Assembly (NCBI GenBank): GCA_034440635.1 | Contig: JAOTON010001064.1 | Coordinates: 62,001 to 126,000, forward strand | Length of the DNA: 64,000 bases | Direction: 5' to 3' | Origin: Lepas anatifera | Lineage: Eukaryota > Arthropoda > Thecostraca > Lepadidae | Part shown: positions 21,901-33,265 of the stretch, piece by piece | How positions within the stretch are numbered: the stretch's first letter is position 1 | How the letters are laid out: every line of letters begins with the position of its first letter | Translations under genes and position numbers: made by a program | The notes under the pieces: model-generated | Database searches by the model: none | Told to the model about the DNA's origin: nothing | The model's input: the letters and a program-made list of their open reading frames with translations, nothing else

Positions 21901-23103
21901 CGACTTCTGGGGGGCCCTGAGATAGACTTTTGGCCCTGAGACTAACTTTCGGGCCCCTGAAACTATATCTCGTGGCCCCCTGAGCTCGACTCTCGGAGGC
22001 CCCCTGAGACCGACTCTTGGGGTCCCCTGAGACTGACTTCCAGGAGCCCCCTGAAACCGACTTTGGGGGTCTGAGACTTAATCTCGGGAGGTGGGGAGGC
22101 TGAGACCGACTCTCGGACCCTCTGAGACAGACTTTGGGGGTCCCTTGCGACCACTGGCAGGGGCCCTGGAAACCAACTTTCGGGGGCCCCTGAGACCACC
22201 TCTCGGGCGCCCCTAAGACCAACTCTAGGGCCCCTAATGCTAACTCTCGGGGCAGAGGGCCCTGATACCGACTCGGGGCCCCTATGAACAAATCTCCAGG
22301 GCCCCTGAGACTGACTCCGGGGGCCCCTGATCAGAGAATCCTTTAGAGTGCTTACGATCGGCCCAAGGGCGGGGAGGGGTCCGCGAACCCCTTGGACTCT
22401 CCTTGGCTACTCTACTGGTCCCAGTCCATCTCGGGGTGGGGGGGAGGTGGAGGGGGGGCAGTTCTGTACAGTGGGTCACAGATTAGCTCAGATGACCAGA
22501 TCAGCTTAGGAGCCCGGCTCAGCTTAGGGGTCCTAGATCGGCTTATATAGCGTCTCAGAACAGCTCAAGGAGGCCACTTCAAGCTCAGCTCAGGGGCCCT
22601 ATAACTCTGCGTGAGCCCCAGATAAGCTCAGGAGCCCCAGTTTAGCACAGGGGGCATCAGATTAGCTTTGGGGGCCCAGCTCAGCTCAGGGGCCCCCAGA
22701 TCGGCTTGTATAGGGTCTTTGACTAGCTCAAGGGGCCCATTCAGGCTGATGGCTCCCAGTTCAGCTTAGGGACCATGCAACAGCTCAGAAGGGCATAAAC
22801 CAGCTCGAGGGACCTTAGATTAGCTCAAGGAGCCCCAGGTTAGCTCATAGGACATCAGAGGTTAATTCAGGGGCCCTTGAACAGTGGGGGGGCAGGCCGA
22901 CTCATAAGACCAGGCCAGCTTTAGCTCAGGGGTCCAGGCCAGCTTTATAAGAGGTTTTCCGAGCAAGCTATAGGGTCCGTTTGGGTTTCTTGTTTTATGT
23001 TGCAGTTGCTGGTATTTTCATATCAATGCCACTTTTCTGTGGGGGCCCCCACAGAAAAGTGGGAGGGCCAGTGGCCCCTGGCCCCCCGGTTCCTACGCCT
23101 ATG
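18910..23103 (+). mobile_element. hAT-like family B, copy B2 (4.2 kb)
   Basis: The ends are CAGGGGCGTAGGAACCGG and CCGGTTCCTACGCCTATG, with a perfect 8-bp TSD TCGTGCGG (18902-18909 and 23104-23111). It is inserted in array J, whose units continue on both sides. 19140-19545 aligns to 11280-11647 of B1. It contains the AGCTCAGGGGCCC array (about 19560-20805 and 22430-22960) interrupted by an F-type array 1 with a right F-like end (20806-22420). No transposase is visible. Confidence 0.85.
20806..22420 (+). mobile_element. Truncated F-type array with one terminus, inside B2
   Basis: The block begins GACCAACACTTAGCGGCACT, matching the start of F array 1 (13236), continues as CCTGAGACTGACTCTCGG-type units, and ends CCTTGGCTACTCTACTG, a degraded F terminus preceded by GCCCAAGGGCGG. 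The F left end and the AT-rich core are missing. No TSD could be identified. It is either a 5'-deleted F copy or an independent shorter relative. Confidence 0.6.
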
Positions 23104-23350
23104 TCGTGCGGCACTTATGAACTGCGGGCGTTTTGAACATCGCTTCCTTAATGGTGCTGCACTTTTGAACTGCGGCAGTTATGACCAGTGGCACTTTTGA
23201 TCGTGCTGCACTTATGAACTGCGGGCGTTTTGAACATCCCTTCCCTGACCTTGCTGCACTTTTGAACTGCTGCACTTTTGAACATGCTGCACTTTTGATC
23301 GTGCGGCACTTATGAACGTGCTGCACTTATGAACTGCGGCACTTTTGATA
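23104..23350 (+). repeat. 18-bp array J, right part
   Basis: The TGCACTTATGAACTGCGG-type units continue after B2. Downstream, 23370-23420 decays into GTCCACTGTTC and GTCCACAGTTC phrases. Confidence 0.75.
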
Positions 23351-23735
23351 TAGCGTCGGCAAATCAGGTCTATGTCAAAAGGTCCACTGTTCAAAGAGTC
23401 CCACACTCAAATTGTCCACAGTTCGAAAGCAAATCATGCCAGCCCCCTCCCCCAAGAACAAATGCCAGTCAGTGATGTGATGTCACACGAGCGGACGGGA
23501 ATCTTTTTTCGCTTGGGTTTGTGAAAATATTCCAAATTTTGTGATGCTTTCATGCAAATGTGAGAAAATGTAATGAGGAAAATGTTTTAACTGTGGAAAA
23601 AATTATTCTTTTTCGAATTTAGTTATCAATTGAAATATTTTTTTAAGTATTGATTATACGGTGTCAAAGCAGTGGCAAATGACGTCTTCAGGGGAAAAGA
23701 CTTTGCATGTAAATGTACCTTTGAATGAAAGTATT
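23351..23735. other. AT-rich DNA before element I1, nothing recognised
   Basis: The tail of array J passes into AT-rich sequence with poly-T tracts. No open frame of note and no repeat were recognised. Confidence 0.3.
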
Positions 23736-25139
23736 CTTGAAATCAGGGGGCACAGGAGGCATGTGCCTCCCCCCATCGGTGCCGGGGTGCCCTTTTGATT
23801 GCCAGGTGGTGTACTCTCTTTGGGCTGTGCCGCTTGAAATTTAGTTTCCTACGCCGTTGAGCCTAGATGAAACTAGACTGCATTTAGCGATTTAAACTAT
23901 TGTTTGACAATTAAGTGCCCTTTTGGTCAGTTAGGGCATTCTGTCGCCTTTCCAATCACCCAGGAAGAGTATAGGCACGTAATCTGTTTCCAGACAATGC
24001 CTCATCGTCACCAATATTCGTACGGGCAGAGCTATTCTGGTGCCCCTTGAGCTCATCTGGTGCCCCCTGAGCGCTGGTATTGGCCCCCGGAGCTGATCAA
24101 GTGCCCTCTGAGCTGATCTGATACCCTTGTAGTCAATCTGGTGCCACCCTGAGAAAATAATTGTGCCTTCTGAACCTATATGATGCTCTCTGAGTTAGTC
24201 TGATGCCTCCGAGCTCGCCTGGTGCCCTATTAGCTGTTTTAGCGCCCCTTGAGCTGATCTGGGCCCCCAAAACTTATTTAATGCCTCCCGTAGTTTATCT
24301 ACTATCCAGGGCCGCAGCCAGGGGACACAGGGGACACGTTCTCACATTGGTGCCGGGTGCCCCTTTGATTGCCAAGTGTTGTACCCCCTTTGGGCTGTAC
24401 CGCTCGAAATTTAGTGCGCTACGCTGTTGAACCCAGATGGAACTAGACCGTATTTAGCGATTTCAACTACTATATGACAATTAAGTGCCTTTTGGTCAGC
24501 TAAAGCATTCTGTCACCTTTCCAAGCACCCGGGAAAAGTATAGGCACGTAATCCGTTTCCAGAGAATGCCTCATCGTCGCCAATAATCGTACGGGTGCAG
24601 CTCATCTGGTGCCCCCTGGAGCTGATCATGTGTCCTCTGAGCTGATCTGGTGCCCTTGTAGTCAATCTGGTGCCCCCTGAGAAAATAAGTGTGCCTTCTG
24701 AACCTATATAATACTCTCTGAGTTAGTTTGATGCCTCCAAGCTTGCCTGGTGTCCTTTTAGCTGTTTTAGTGCCCCTTGAGCTGATCCGGGGCCCCCTGA
24801 GCTTATTTAATGCCTCCCGAAGTTGATCTACTGTCCAGGGGTGCAGCCAGGGGCACATGGGGCACGTGCCCCCATCACTCCCGGGGTACCCTTTTGATTG
24901 CCAGGTGGTGTACCCAATTTGGGCCGTGCCGCTCGAAATTTAATGCCCTACGCCATTTAACCTAGGTGTAACTGGACCGCATGTAGCGATTGAAACTATT
25001 GTTGGACAACTTAATACGTTTTCCGGTCAGCTAGGGCATTCTGTCGCCTTTCCAAGCACCCGGGAAGAGTATGGGCACCTAGTATGTGTCCACCTAATGC
25101 CTCATCGTCGCCAAAAATCGTACGGGTAAAGCTAATCTG

Positions 25140-26830
25140 GTGCTCCTTGAGCTCATCTCGTGGCCTCTCAGCTGGTCTTGGCCCCTTGAGCTGATTACTT
25201 GCCGTCTAAGCTGATCTGGTGCCCCTGAGTCAATCGAGTGCCCCACTGAGCAAATAATTGTGCCTCCTGAACCAATATAATGCCCTCTGAGTTAGTCTAA
25301 TGCCTCCGAGCTTGCTTGGTGCCCTAAAAGCTGATTTAGTGCCCCTTGAGCTGATTCGGGACCCCGAGCTGATCTCATGCCTCCCCAAGTTGATTATGTC
25401 TCCTAAGTCAATATGGTGCCTCTTCAGCTGATTAGGTGTCCCCTCAGCTGATTATTTATGTCTCCTTAGAGGGCCTGGTGCCCCTGAGCTGGTTTGGTGG
25501 GCCCTGAGCCCACTTTGTGTCCCCTGAGCTGTTATGTTGCTCCCTGAGCTGATTTAGGCTCCTGCCAAAGTCTGGGGGGCTGGGAGCTGATCTGGCCCCG
25601 AGCGGATTGATCTGGTGCCACCTGAGCTGCACTAATGCCCCTGAGTCGATCTTATGCCCTCTGAGCTAGTCTGGTACCCCCTGAGCTAATCTGGTGCCCT
25701 TTAAGCTGATCTGGGCCTCTACGTGATTTCATGAGCAGCTCTAAAGCCCTGAGCTGAGCTGGGCCCACAGAGGCTGATGAGGGCCCCTGAGATGGTATGG
25801 GGCTACTGAGCTAATTAAGTGCTTCCTGACTTGATCTGGTATTCCCGAGCTGGTTGAGGACCACTGATCTGATTGTTTGTCCCCGAAGCTGATCTGGTGC
25901 CCTACGGGCATCTGGTGTTCCCTGAGCAGCTCTGGGGCTTTTGAACTGATTGGGCCGCAAGCTGGCGAGGGATCCCTGAGCTGATTTAGTGCACCTGACT
26001 TGAACTTGCCCCCTGCGCTGATCGATCTGGTGCACCCTGAACAGATATACTGCCTCCTGAACTTAACTAATGCCCCCTGAGTCGATCTGGTGCCTGCTGA
26101 GTCATCAGTGTGTCTCCTGAGCCCATCTTATTCCCTCTGAGCTAGTCTGGTACCCTATGGCTAATATGGTGCCATTTAAGCTGACCTGGGCCTCCTGGGT
26201 TGATTACGTGATTTCCTGAGCAGCTCCCAGACCCTGAGCTGAGCTGGGCCCACAGGGGCTGGTGAGGACCCCTGAGATGGTATGGGGCTCCTGAGCTGAT
26301 TAAGTGCCTCCTGACTTGATCTGGTATTCCTGGGCTGATCTGGGCCCCAAGCTGGTCGGGGACCTCTGATTGTCCCTGAGGCTGATCTGGTGCCGTATGG
26401 GCCGATCTGGTGTTCCCTGAGCAGCTCTGGGGCTTTTGAACTGCTTGGGCCCCGAGCTGGTGAGGGATTCTTGAGCTGATTTAGTGGCCCTGAGTTGATC
26501 TTGCCCCTGACCTGACTTGAGGCTCCTGAACTGATCTGGGGCCCAAGAGCGGATCTAGGTTCTGAGGGCACCCTGAGCTGGTCTGGGCGCTGAGCTTGTG
26601 AGAGCCCCTTACGTTGGCTTGAGGCCCCTTAGGTGATCTGACGCCTTAAACTGTGCTGGGGCTTCTTGAACTGGTTTAAGGCCCTATGAGCCTATCTGTG
26701 GCCCATTGAGCTAGTCTGATGACCTCATCTCTGGGACCAATGAGCTAGTCTAGCCCCTGGGTGAAGCATGAGCTTCTCTGTGGCTCTGATCTACATCAGG
26801 GGCCCCTGAGGTGGTCTTGAATAGACAGAT
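25140..26830 (+). repeat. Minisatellite of I1
   Basis: Degenerate tandem units of about 20-24 bp, theme TGCCCCCTGAGCTGATCTGG. Shorter stretches of the same unit lie inside each 530-bp terminal block (for example 24040-24300). Read on the other strand this is very close to the AGCTCAGGGGCCCCAGATTA unit of family B. Confidence 0.8.
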
Positions 26831-27790
26831 AATAAGAACACAAGGCCAACTCCCATCATCTCGGGGCGGGGTCACTGAGCTAGTCTAGTCCCTGGAGGCA
26901 CAACTGGGGGATAGGGGAAGCTGCTCTGGAGACCTCTGATCCACACTTGGGGGCCCCAGAGCTGGTCTTGAATAGATGGGGAATAAAAACACAATGGAAA
27001 CTCTCCTTGTAAAACGGAGCTAACGAGGAATGAGGACCTCTAAAACGGCCTGTGATACCTAGGCACCCCTGGTTATATAAACTGCTTATATAAATTGTAT
27101 ATAAATTATATAAATTGCTGATGGATTCTAGGAAGGCATGACAAAAGGCATGTGCCCCTGAGCTCAGATCACAGTCCCCTAAACCAGAATTTCTACTAAT
27201 TAATTTAAATGAACAAGTAGTTTTCACAATTTTCAGCCCTGTCACGCCATCCCAATCCAAACCACCGGCTTGTTCACCTTTTATTTACTCTTGACTGGGA
27301 CCGATCCTTGAGAATATGGAATTTAATAAACGCGTTCAAAAGGTATCTCCCAAATTTTTCCGGCAGCAAAAATGTGTTCTTCCAAAGACACTATGCCACT
27401 CCTCGTCCCACGGCGATTGTGGTAGGCAAGGAACTTAATCCGCGTTCTGCCAGGGCTCACTCGTCACTAAAAAACCAGTGGGCATAACAAATGAATTTTC
27501 GACTCCAATATGCCTTAACCTGCACATTGTGACAGATATCACATGCTCCGCTGATTTCTCTGATGTTAAGTACTTCCATGAGTTGGCTGATTTGTCCTTA
27601 AATCTATCCAAAACAGTCGTGTTTTGGTTATTTGCATGACATTTTGGGGATATTTTTTCCTTTTTTCAGTTTTAATCGCGTTTTCCTTCCCCTTCAATGA
27701 TTTATTTGCATTTTTATTGAACCAGAGATGCCCAAAAATGATATAAACAAAGATATAGAAAGTTTTTAGGTTATGTTAAAAAGTGCCTTT
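26831..27790. other. Non-array interior of I1
   Basis: Mostly AT-rich DNA between the array and the right end. A 126-codon minus frame (26880-27260) covers array remnants and unique DNA without a recognisable domain. A short low-complexity TATAAATT stretch lies near 27070-27115. Nothing hAT-like could be identified. Confidence 0.35.
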
Positions 27791-27861
27791 TTTCGCCGGG
27801 GTGCCCCTTAAAGTTGGTGTGCCCCCCATACCAAAGCTCTGGCTGCGCCGCTGCTTGAAAT

Positions 27862-28140
27862 AGTGCATCATGAATGCAAGATAGCTGCTGCTATGCGTGG
27901 AGGTCGTGAGTGCGTTATCATCGTTGGCTTGGATGCACGGTTTTATTTCATTTCTGGGTGTTTTGTTTAAAATGACGTAGATAAAACATGTATCGGTAAA
28001 AATACCCCCCCCCATTTGAGGAGTCTGCCCCAGCATCCAAATTTCTCCCCAATTAGGGCAGGCTTTGGGCTGCCCCAAGCGCCTCGTCGAGTCGCCTGCC
28101 ACGTTCTGTAGACTGGTTGTCAGGGAAGCTGCTACCCCCT
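27862..28140. other. DNA between I1 and the split reverse transcriptase
   Basis: No repeat was recognised. A minus frame of about 80 codons before the I1 junction (to 28102) has no motif I know. This is the DNA into which I1 inserted. Confidence 0.3.
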
Positions 28141-28144
28141 TAGT

Positions 28145-28307
28145 GTTCCACTGTGCTCAGTTTTCTGGAAGTCTCTGGCTCTTGTACTCCTACCAGCTGA
28201 CTGGAAAGTCGCTGAGGTGATACCTATCTACAAAAGGGGAAAAGGAACAGCCCATCCAACTATAGGCCTGTTAGCCTTACTTCGGTTCCCTCCAAGGTAC
28301 TTGAGTC
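28145..28307 (+). pseudogene. CR1-like reverse transcriptase fragment, 5' part
   Basis: The translation includes LPADWKVAEVIPIYKRGKG and, after a one-base frameshift near 28255, NYRPVSLTSVPSKVLE. This is the N-terminal fingers region of CR1/Jockey-type reverse transcriptases just before the FRPxRS motif. The reading stops exactly at the G1 insertion and resumes at 36651 in register. The gene was already a fossil or became one: it has a frameshift and no catalytic core nearby. Confidence 0.75.
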
Positions 28308-28449
28308 GGTACTACTAGGGGAGACGTCTCAGCTTTGCCAGAGAGAGACATTGGGTTCTTTCTGGAGCAGAAAAATTCCCAAGATTCCTAAATTTCCCCA
28401 GATTCCCGGCTCCTCTCCATGAGAAGGTTGGCCGAGAGATTCTTGGCAT

Positions 28450-29195
28450 GAGCGTATTCAGGGAAGTGGATTCAGGTCATGGGTAGATCGAGGGAAGGGT
28501 AGAAGACGGCACCCAACAAAATAAAGCATATGTGTCAGGCGGATACAGGAAGAGATAATGTTGGAGCGCACTAAGGAGCAGGGCATTCCTGGCATAGGAG
28601 GATCTAGAGAAGGGGAATTAGGCCATAGGCGGATCCAGGGGAGGGAATTAGAAGGGACCCTGTAAAACAAAGCCTTCTGGTCATAGACGGATTCAGGAAA
28701 GTTGCAGGGCTCTACAGAGCAAGGGATTTCTAGCATATGCACATCCAGGCTAGGGTATTTAGGCCATGGGCGGATCCAGGGGAGGGAATGAGGTGGATCC
28801 CTGTAAAAAAAGTATTCCAGTCATAGGCGGAGTCAGGAGGATTGCAGTGCTCTACAGAGGAAGGGATTCCTGGCATTGGCGTATCCAGGGTAGGGGATTT
28901 AGGCCAAGGGCGGATCAAGGGAAGGGAAGAAGACGGGACCCTGTAAAACTAAGCACACTTGTCACAGGCGAATTCAGGAGGGTTGCGGTGAACTACAGAG
29001 CAGCGGATTGCTGGCCTAAGCGGATCTAGAGAAGGGGATATAGGCCATGGGCGGATCCAGGAAGGGGGAAGAAGAGAGGACCCTGTAAAACTAAGCACAC
29101 TTGTCATAGGTGGATTCAGGAGGGTTTCAGTGCACACAGAGTAAGGAATTCCTGGCATAGGCGCATCCAGGGAAGGGATTTAGGCCATGGGCGGA
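28450..29195 (+). repeat. G1 left CGGATCC array
   Basis: Units of about 140-155 bp run: TAGGCGGATCCAGGG, GACCCTGTAAAAC, TCATAGGCGGATTCAGGAG, GTGCTCTACAGAGCAAGGG, TCCTGGCATAGGCG. All are in the same orientation up to the turn at 29200. Confidence 0.8.
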
Positions 29196-29199
29196 TCCT

Positions 29200-30640
29200 G
29201 TTTTAAAGTGTCCCATCTGCTTCTCTTCCCTGGATTCGCCTATGGCCTAAAATTTCTCCTCTAGACCCGCCCATGTCAATCCCGTGCTCTATGGTGCACC
29301 GTAGCAGTTTCCACCTGAATCCGCCTACATACTCGTATGCTTTGTTTAAGTGTCTTGTCTGCTTCTCTTTCCTCGATTCGCCCACGGCCTAAATCCCTTC
29401 TCTGGATCTGCCTATGTCAGGAATCCCTTGCTCCATAGCGCACCTTAACAGTTTCCCCCTGAATCCGCCTATGACTCGTATACTTTGTTTTACAGTCTCC
29501 CGTCTGCTTCTCTTTCCTGGATTCGTCCATGTCTGAGATCCCCTTCCCTGGATGCGCCTTTGCCAGGACTTCCTTGCACTGTAATGCACCGCAACGCTTT
29601 TGAATACGCCTGTGAAACAAATGACTTATATTGTTGGGTCCCCTCTGCTTCCCTTCCCTGGATCCGCCCATGGCCTAAATCCCCTTCTCTGGATCCGCTT
29701 GCCAGGAATTTATTGCTCTGTAGTGCACCGCAACCTCCTAATCCGCCCATGACACGTATGCCTCTTTACATGGTCCTGACTCCCTTCCCTGGATCCGCCC
29801 ATGACCTTAATCCCCTTCCCTGGATACGCCTATGCCAGGGATCCCTTGCTATGAAGTGCACCTTCATTATTTCTCATACCTGAATCCGCCTATGAAACGC
29901 ATGTCTATTTTGTCGGGTGCCGTCTCCTTCCCTTCCCTGGATCCGTCCATGGCCTAAATCCCCGTCTCTGGATCTGCCTATGCCAGGAATTCATTCCTTA
30001 ATCCGCCTATGACACGTATGCTTTCTTTACAAGGTCCTGTCTTCTTCCCCTTCCCTGGATCCACCTATGGCCTAAATCCCCTTCTCTGGATGCGCCTATG
30101 CCAGGAATTCATTCCTTAATCCGCCTATGACACGTACGCTCTCTCTACAGGGTCCTATCTTCTTCCCTTCCCTGGATCCGCCCATGGCCTTAATCCCGTT
30201 CCCTGGATACGCCTATGCCAGGAATCCCTTGCTATGAAGTGCACCTTCACTGTTTCTCATACCTGAATCCACCTATGCAATGCATGCCTATTTTGTCGGG
30301 TCCCGTCTACTTCGGGTCCCTTCGGGTCCCCTCGCCTCGTCGGATCCCTTCCCTAGATCCGCCCATGGCCTAACTCAAATCCCCTTCTCTGGATCCGCTT
30401 AAGCGAGGAATTCATTGCTCTGTGGTGCACCGCAACCCTCCTGAATCCGCCTGACACGTATGCTTTCTTTAAAGGGTCCTGACTTCTTCCCTTCCCTGGA
30501 TCCGCCCATGGACTCACTTCCCTTCCCTAGATACGCCTATGCCAGGAATACCTTGCTGTAAAGTGCATCTTCACAGTTTCTCCTCCATGAATCCGCCTAT
30601 GAAACGCATGCCTATTATTTGGGTCCCGTCTACTTACCTC
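29200..30640 (-). repeat. G1 right CGGATCC array, opposite orientation
   Basis: The same unit reads in reverse complement (CCCTGGATCCGCCCATGGCC, TATGCCAGGAATTCATT, CCGCCTATGACACGTATG). The left and right arrays make a fold-back structure. The unit resumes at 36395-36520 after the large insertion. Confidence 0.8.
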
Positions 30641-30779
30641 CATACATATATTCACAAAAAAACGAGCAAATGAAACATACACAGGCATGGGTTAAAACAG
30701 ACATGGATTAAAAAACAGCAGGATGACATGTGGAGACGGCCTTAAAAGACCCCCGGCAGACCAACCCACGAGGCGGGGA

Positions 30780-30990
30780 CGGCTCACGCGAGCGTGTAGT
30801 GAGTCACGAGCGTGTGGCGAGCGTGTAGTCGCGCGAGCGTGAAGTCGCGCGAGAGTGAGTGGGCGTGTAGTTTCCATGAGTAGCTGTGGTGACGGAGCCG
30901 GAGCGACATGCGGTAAGCGCTCAGAAGGGAAAAAAAGAAAAAAAGAAAAAAGGAAAATATAAAAAATATAAAATAAAATAAAATAAATTC
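30780..30990 (+). repeat. Short GC-rich tandem repeat and A-rich tract
   Basis: 30780-30870 repeats GCGAGCGTGTAGT-like units. 30926-30990 is an A-rich tract ending in TAAAATAAAA repeats. Such a tract could mark a retroelement end, but no TSD is clear. Confidence 0.6.
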
Positions 30991-31039
30991 ATGGGTAGGT
31001 GGTGGTTGATCGTGCCGCATCTACCATGATGGTGCCGCA

Positions 31040-32460
31040 TCATTTATGGTGGGTGATGGTGATTGGGTGGTTGATTTTCACCGGACTGAGCCCGCCCCCG
31101 CCGCGCATCCGACGGCCGCGGCGAACCAGTAGCGCCGCCCAGCACCAGCGCCACCTGCCGGGTACAGCAACACCACCCAGCGGCCGCAGCAGCACCGCCC
31201 AGCGGTCACAACAGGGCCGCCCAGCGACCACAGCGGCGCCACACGCGACCGGCCCCACAGCATACCGGGCGACACAGGACCCCATCCGCCGCCACAGCCC
31301 CGGAGCACCGGGGATTAGTCCAGAGCCGGCTCGGCGGTACCACATCAGCAGCACGAAGGCCAAGCCGCACCGGCGCGCCAGGAAGGCCAGGCACCGGACG
31401 CAAAAAAGCGCCACCATTCTGAGGTCAGCGGGACCGGCAGGCGCGCGCAACGTCACCGAACCTCAACGGTCCCCACCGGGCCGGGCCAGGCGAAGAAGAC
31501 GGGCCCCAACGCATCTAATGTCGAGCCGCCGCCACGATAGAGCTCCCCACCTCTCCAAGGAGAGCGGGGCGGCGAGCCGCTGGCAGTAGGGCAGCGAGTC
31601 CAGGTGCAGACGGCAGGCGAGTCAGCGGTGTCCCAGGACGACCGCCATCAGGCGGAGAGACGGCCACAGCGCAGCGTCGGCATCGCAACTCTCCTCGAGG
31701 ACGCACGGCGAGAACCCCGACAACGGCAGCTCCCAGTCGGGGTGCCGCCCGCCGCAGGCTCCACCGGGCCCAGCGGACTACCAGCAGCAGTCAAGCGAAG
31801 AAGACAGGCTTCCACTTTTCCAAAGTCGAGCGACCATCACGATTGAGGTCCCCGCCTCCCCACAGAGAGCGGGGCGGCGAATTGCTGGCAGAAGGGCAGC
31901 GAGTCCGGGAGCAGACGGCACATGAGTCAGCAGCTACCTGAGTCGACTGTCATCTGGCAGACAGAAGGTCTCAGTGCGGCATCGGCAGCATGGTTCCCCT
32001 CGAGGTCGCATGGCGAGAACCCCAACCACAACAGCTCCCAGTCGGGGTCCGGACCAGTGCAGGCTCCACCGGGCCCAGAGGACCATCGGCAGCGGGCAGG
32101 GGAAGAAGACAGGCTCCATCTCCTCTCCCGCCGAGCGACCATCACGATCGAGGTCCCCGCCTCCCCAGAGAGAGAGCGGGGCGGCGAATTGCTGGCCGCA
32201 GGTCAACGAGTCCAGGAGCAGGCGGCAGACGGGTGAGCAGCGACCCGATTCAACCGTCATCAGGCGAAGAGGCGGCCAAATCGCAGCATCGACATCATGG
32301 CTCTCCTCGATGTCGCACGGCGAGAGCCCCGATCACGACAGCTCCCAGCTGGGGCTCATTTGCCGGCAATGAGGATGTCAGGCGGTCCCAATCACCGCGC
32401 CAGCGTCACGGAGACGAGGTCTGTAAGGAAGAGAGGGCAACGAGAGTCACGGTCTGAACA
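31040..32460 (+). repeat. CpG-rich block with about 305-bp tandem units
   Basis: Very GC- and CpG-rich DNA. From 31494, three units of about 305 bp start at GAAGAAGACGGGCC (31494), GAAGAAGACAGGCTTCC (about 31797) and GAAGAAGACAGGCTCC (about 32102). They share GAGCGACCATCACGAT, GAGAGCGGGGCGGCGA and ACAGCTCCCAGTCGGGGT. Plus-strand frames of up to 196 codons are Arg-, Pro- and Ala-rich and are matched by open frames on the other strand, so I do not call a protein. Tandem CpG-rich units are common in 5' regions of retroelements, but the link to the neighbouring CR1/L2 element is unproven: this block lies on its 3' side. Confidence 0.55.
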
Positions 32461-32974
32461 AGAGGGCTATTGAGGCTCAGGATCGGACACCAGATGGGGA
32501 GTGTGGTGCAGCTAACAACGACACGGTAAGACCCGGGAGCCCGTCTACGGCCCCTGTTAACGAGTGAAATTTTTTAAACTTTTTGGCGTCTCTCGTGTGT
32601 TTAGGAATAGCCACTCTCATTCGGTGCTCCAGCTCAGGCTCGCTCACGAGGAATACACCAAAGAATAAACAGCGACACTATGGTTATGATTGGACTCCAC
32701 AGACGGGGGGAGGTGGGAACACAACACCCTATACGCAAGTGGAGGGTGCAGCGCAGGTGCAAACACCCACGAGGACGAGCATGCCACAGGAGGCACCAAG
32801 ACATGAGGGAACCCCCCGCCCCGGCACACTACATTCAATGGTAGGGAGGGAGGTCAGGCACGACATGCCGGGGCAAACCGGACTCCACGGTACGCCACAC
32901 ACCGAAAAAAAGAAAAGAAAAAAATCCAGCCTCCAGAATGAAGCATATGAAGGGGGAAGAGTCACCCCCATGCC
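32461..32974. other. DNA between the CpG-rich block and the retrotransposon 3' end
   Basis: Mixed composition. A 133-codon plus frame (32583-32984) has no recognised motif. Its complement holds a pyrimidine-rich stretch just downstream of the retrotransposon stop, perhaps its 3' untranslated end. Confidence 0.3.
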
Positions 32975-33265
32975 TCAATACTGATCCAGGAATATTTTTT
33001 TCACTATCTTTTTGAAGACTGCCTTACTTGGTGGAATATCAGATATGTTTCTTATTCTGGATGCAACAACTTCGTTCCAAGTGTTTGGAGCCGCCAAAAA
33101 TAATGAAAATCTTCTGTAGTTTACTGAGGTAAAGGGTATGTCAAAGTGTCTCGCTGGTCTTGAGGCCCTGTCTCTGTTTTGAGGGTTTTGAGTAAATTTT
33201 GAAGACAGGAGGCGAGGCAAGGAATTATTTAAGTAGCATGACATTGATTTTGTACACTTTTGCAA
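32975..33265 (-). pseudogene. ORF2 C-terminal segment of the CR1/L2 element
   Basis: The frame reads YLNNSLPRLLSSKF and later YRRFSLFLAAPNTWNEV, the conserved end of many CR1/L2 and Jockey polyproteins (an RxS...P..WN block followed by an FKK-type tail). It overlaps the RT frame, which runs out at LAKVYKIN, so a frameshift near 33235 separates them. It ends at a normal stop after IFLDQY. Confidence 0.75.

Larger units (their letters stand above)
23744..27853 (+). mobile_element. hAT-like family I, copy I1 (4.1 kb)
   Basis: A perfect 8-bp TSD CTTGAAAT (23736-23743 and 27854-27861) flanks a left end starting CAGGGGGCACAGG and a right end GGCTGCGCCGCTG. The left end has lost about 13 bp relative to the internal copies (CAGGGGTGCAGCCAGGGG). 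A terminal block of about 530 bp is present three times in tandem (from 23744, 24307 and 24836), each copy restarting with a TIR-like CAGGG. The long CTGAGCTGATCTGG array follows, then about 950 bp of non-array DNA up to the right end. No transposase frame is recognised. Confidence 0.85.

Noticed and set aside
30999..31589. 196-codon plus frame in CpG-rich DNA
   Set aside because: Composition explains it: the opposite strand is also open over 138 codons, and the peptide is Arg/Pro/Ala-rich without motifs.
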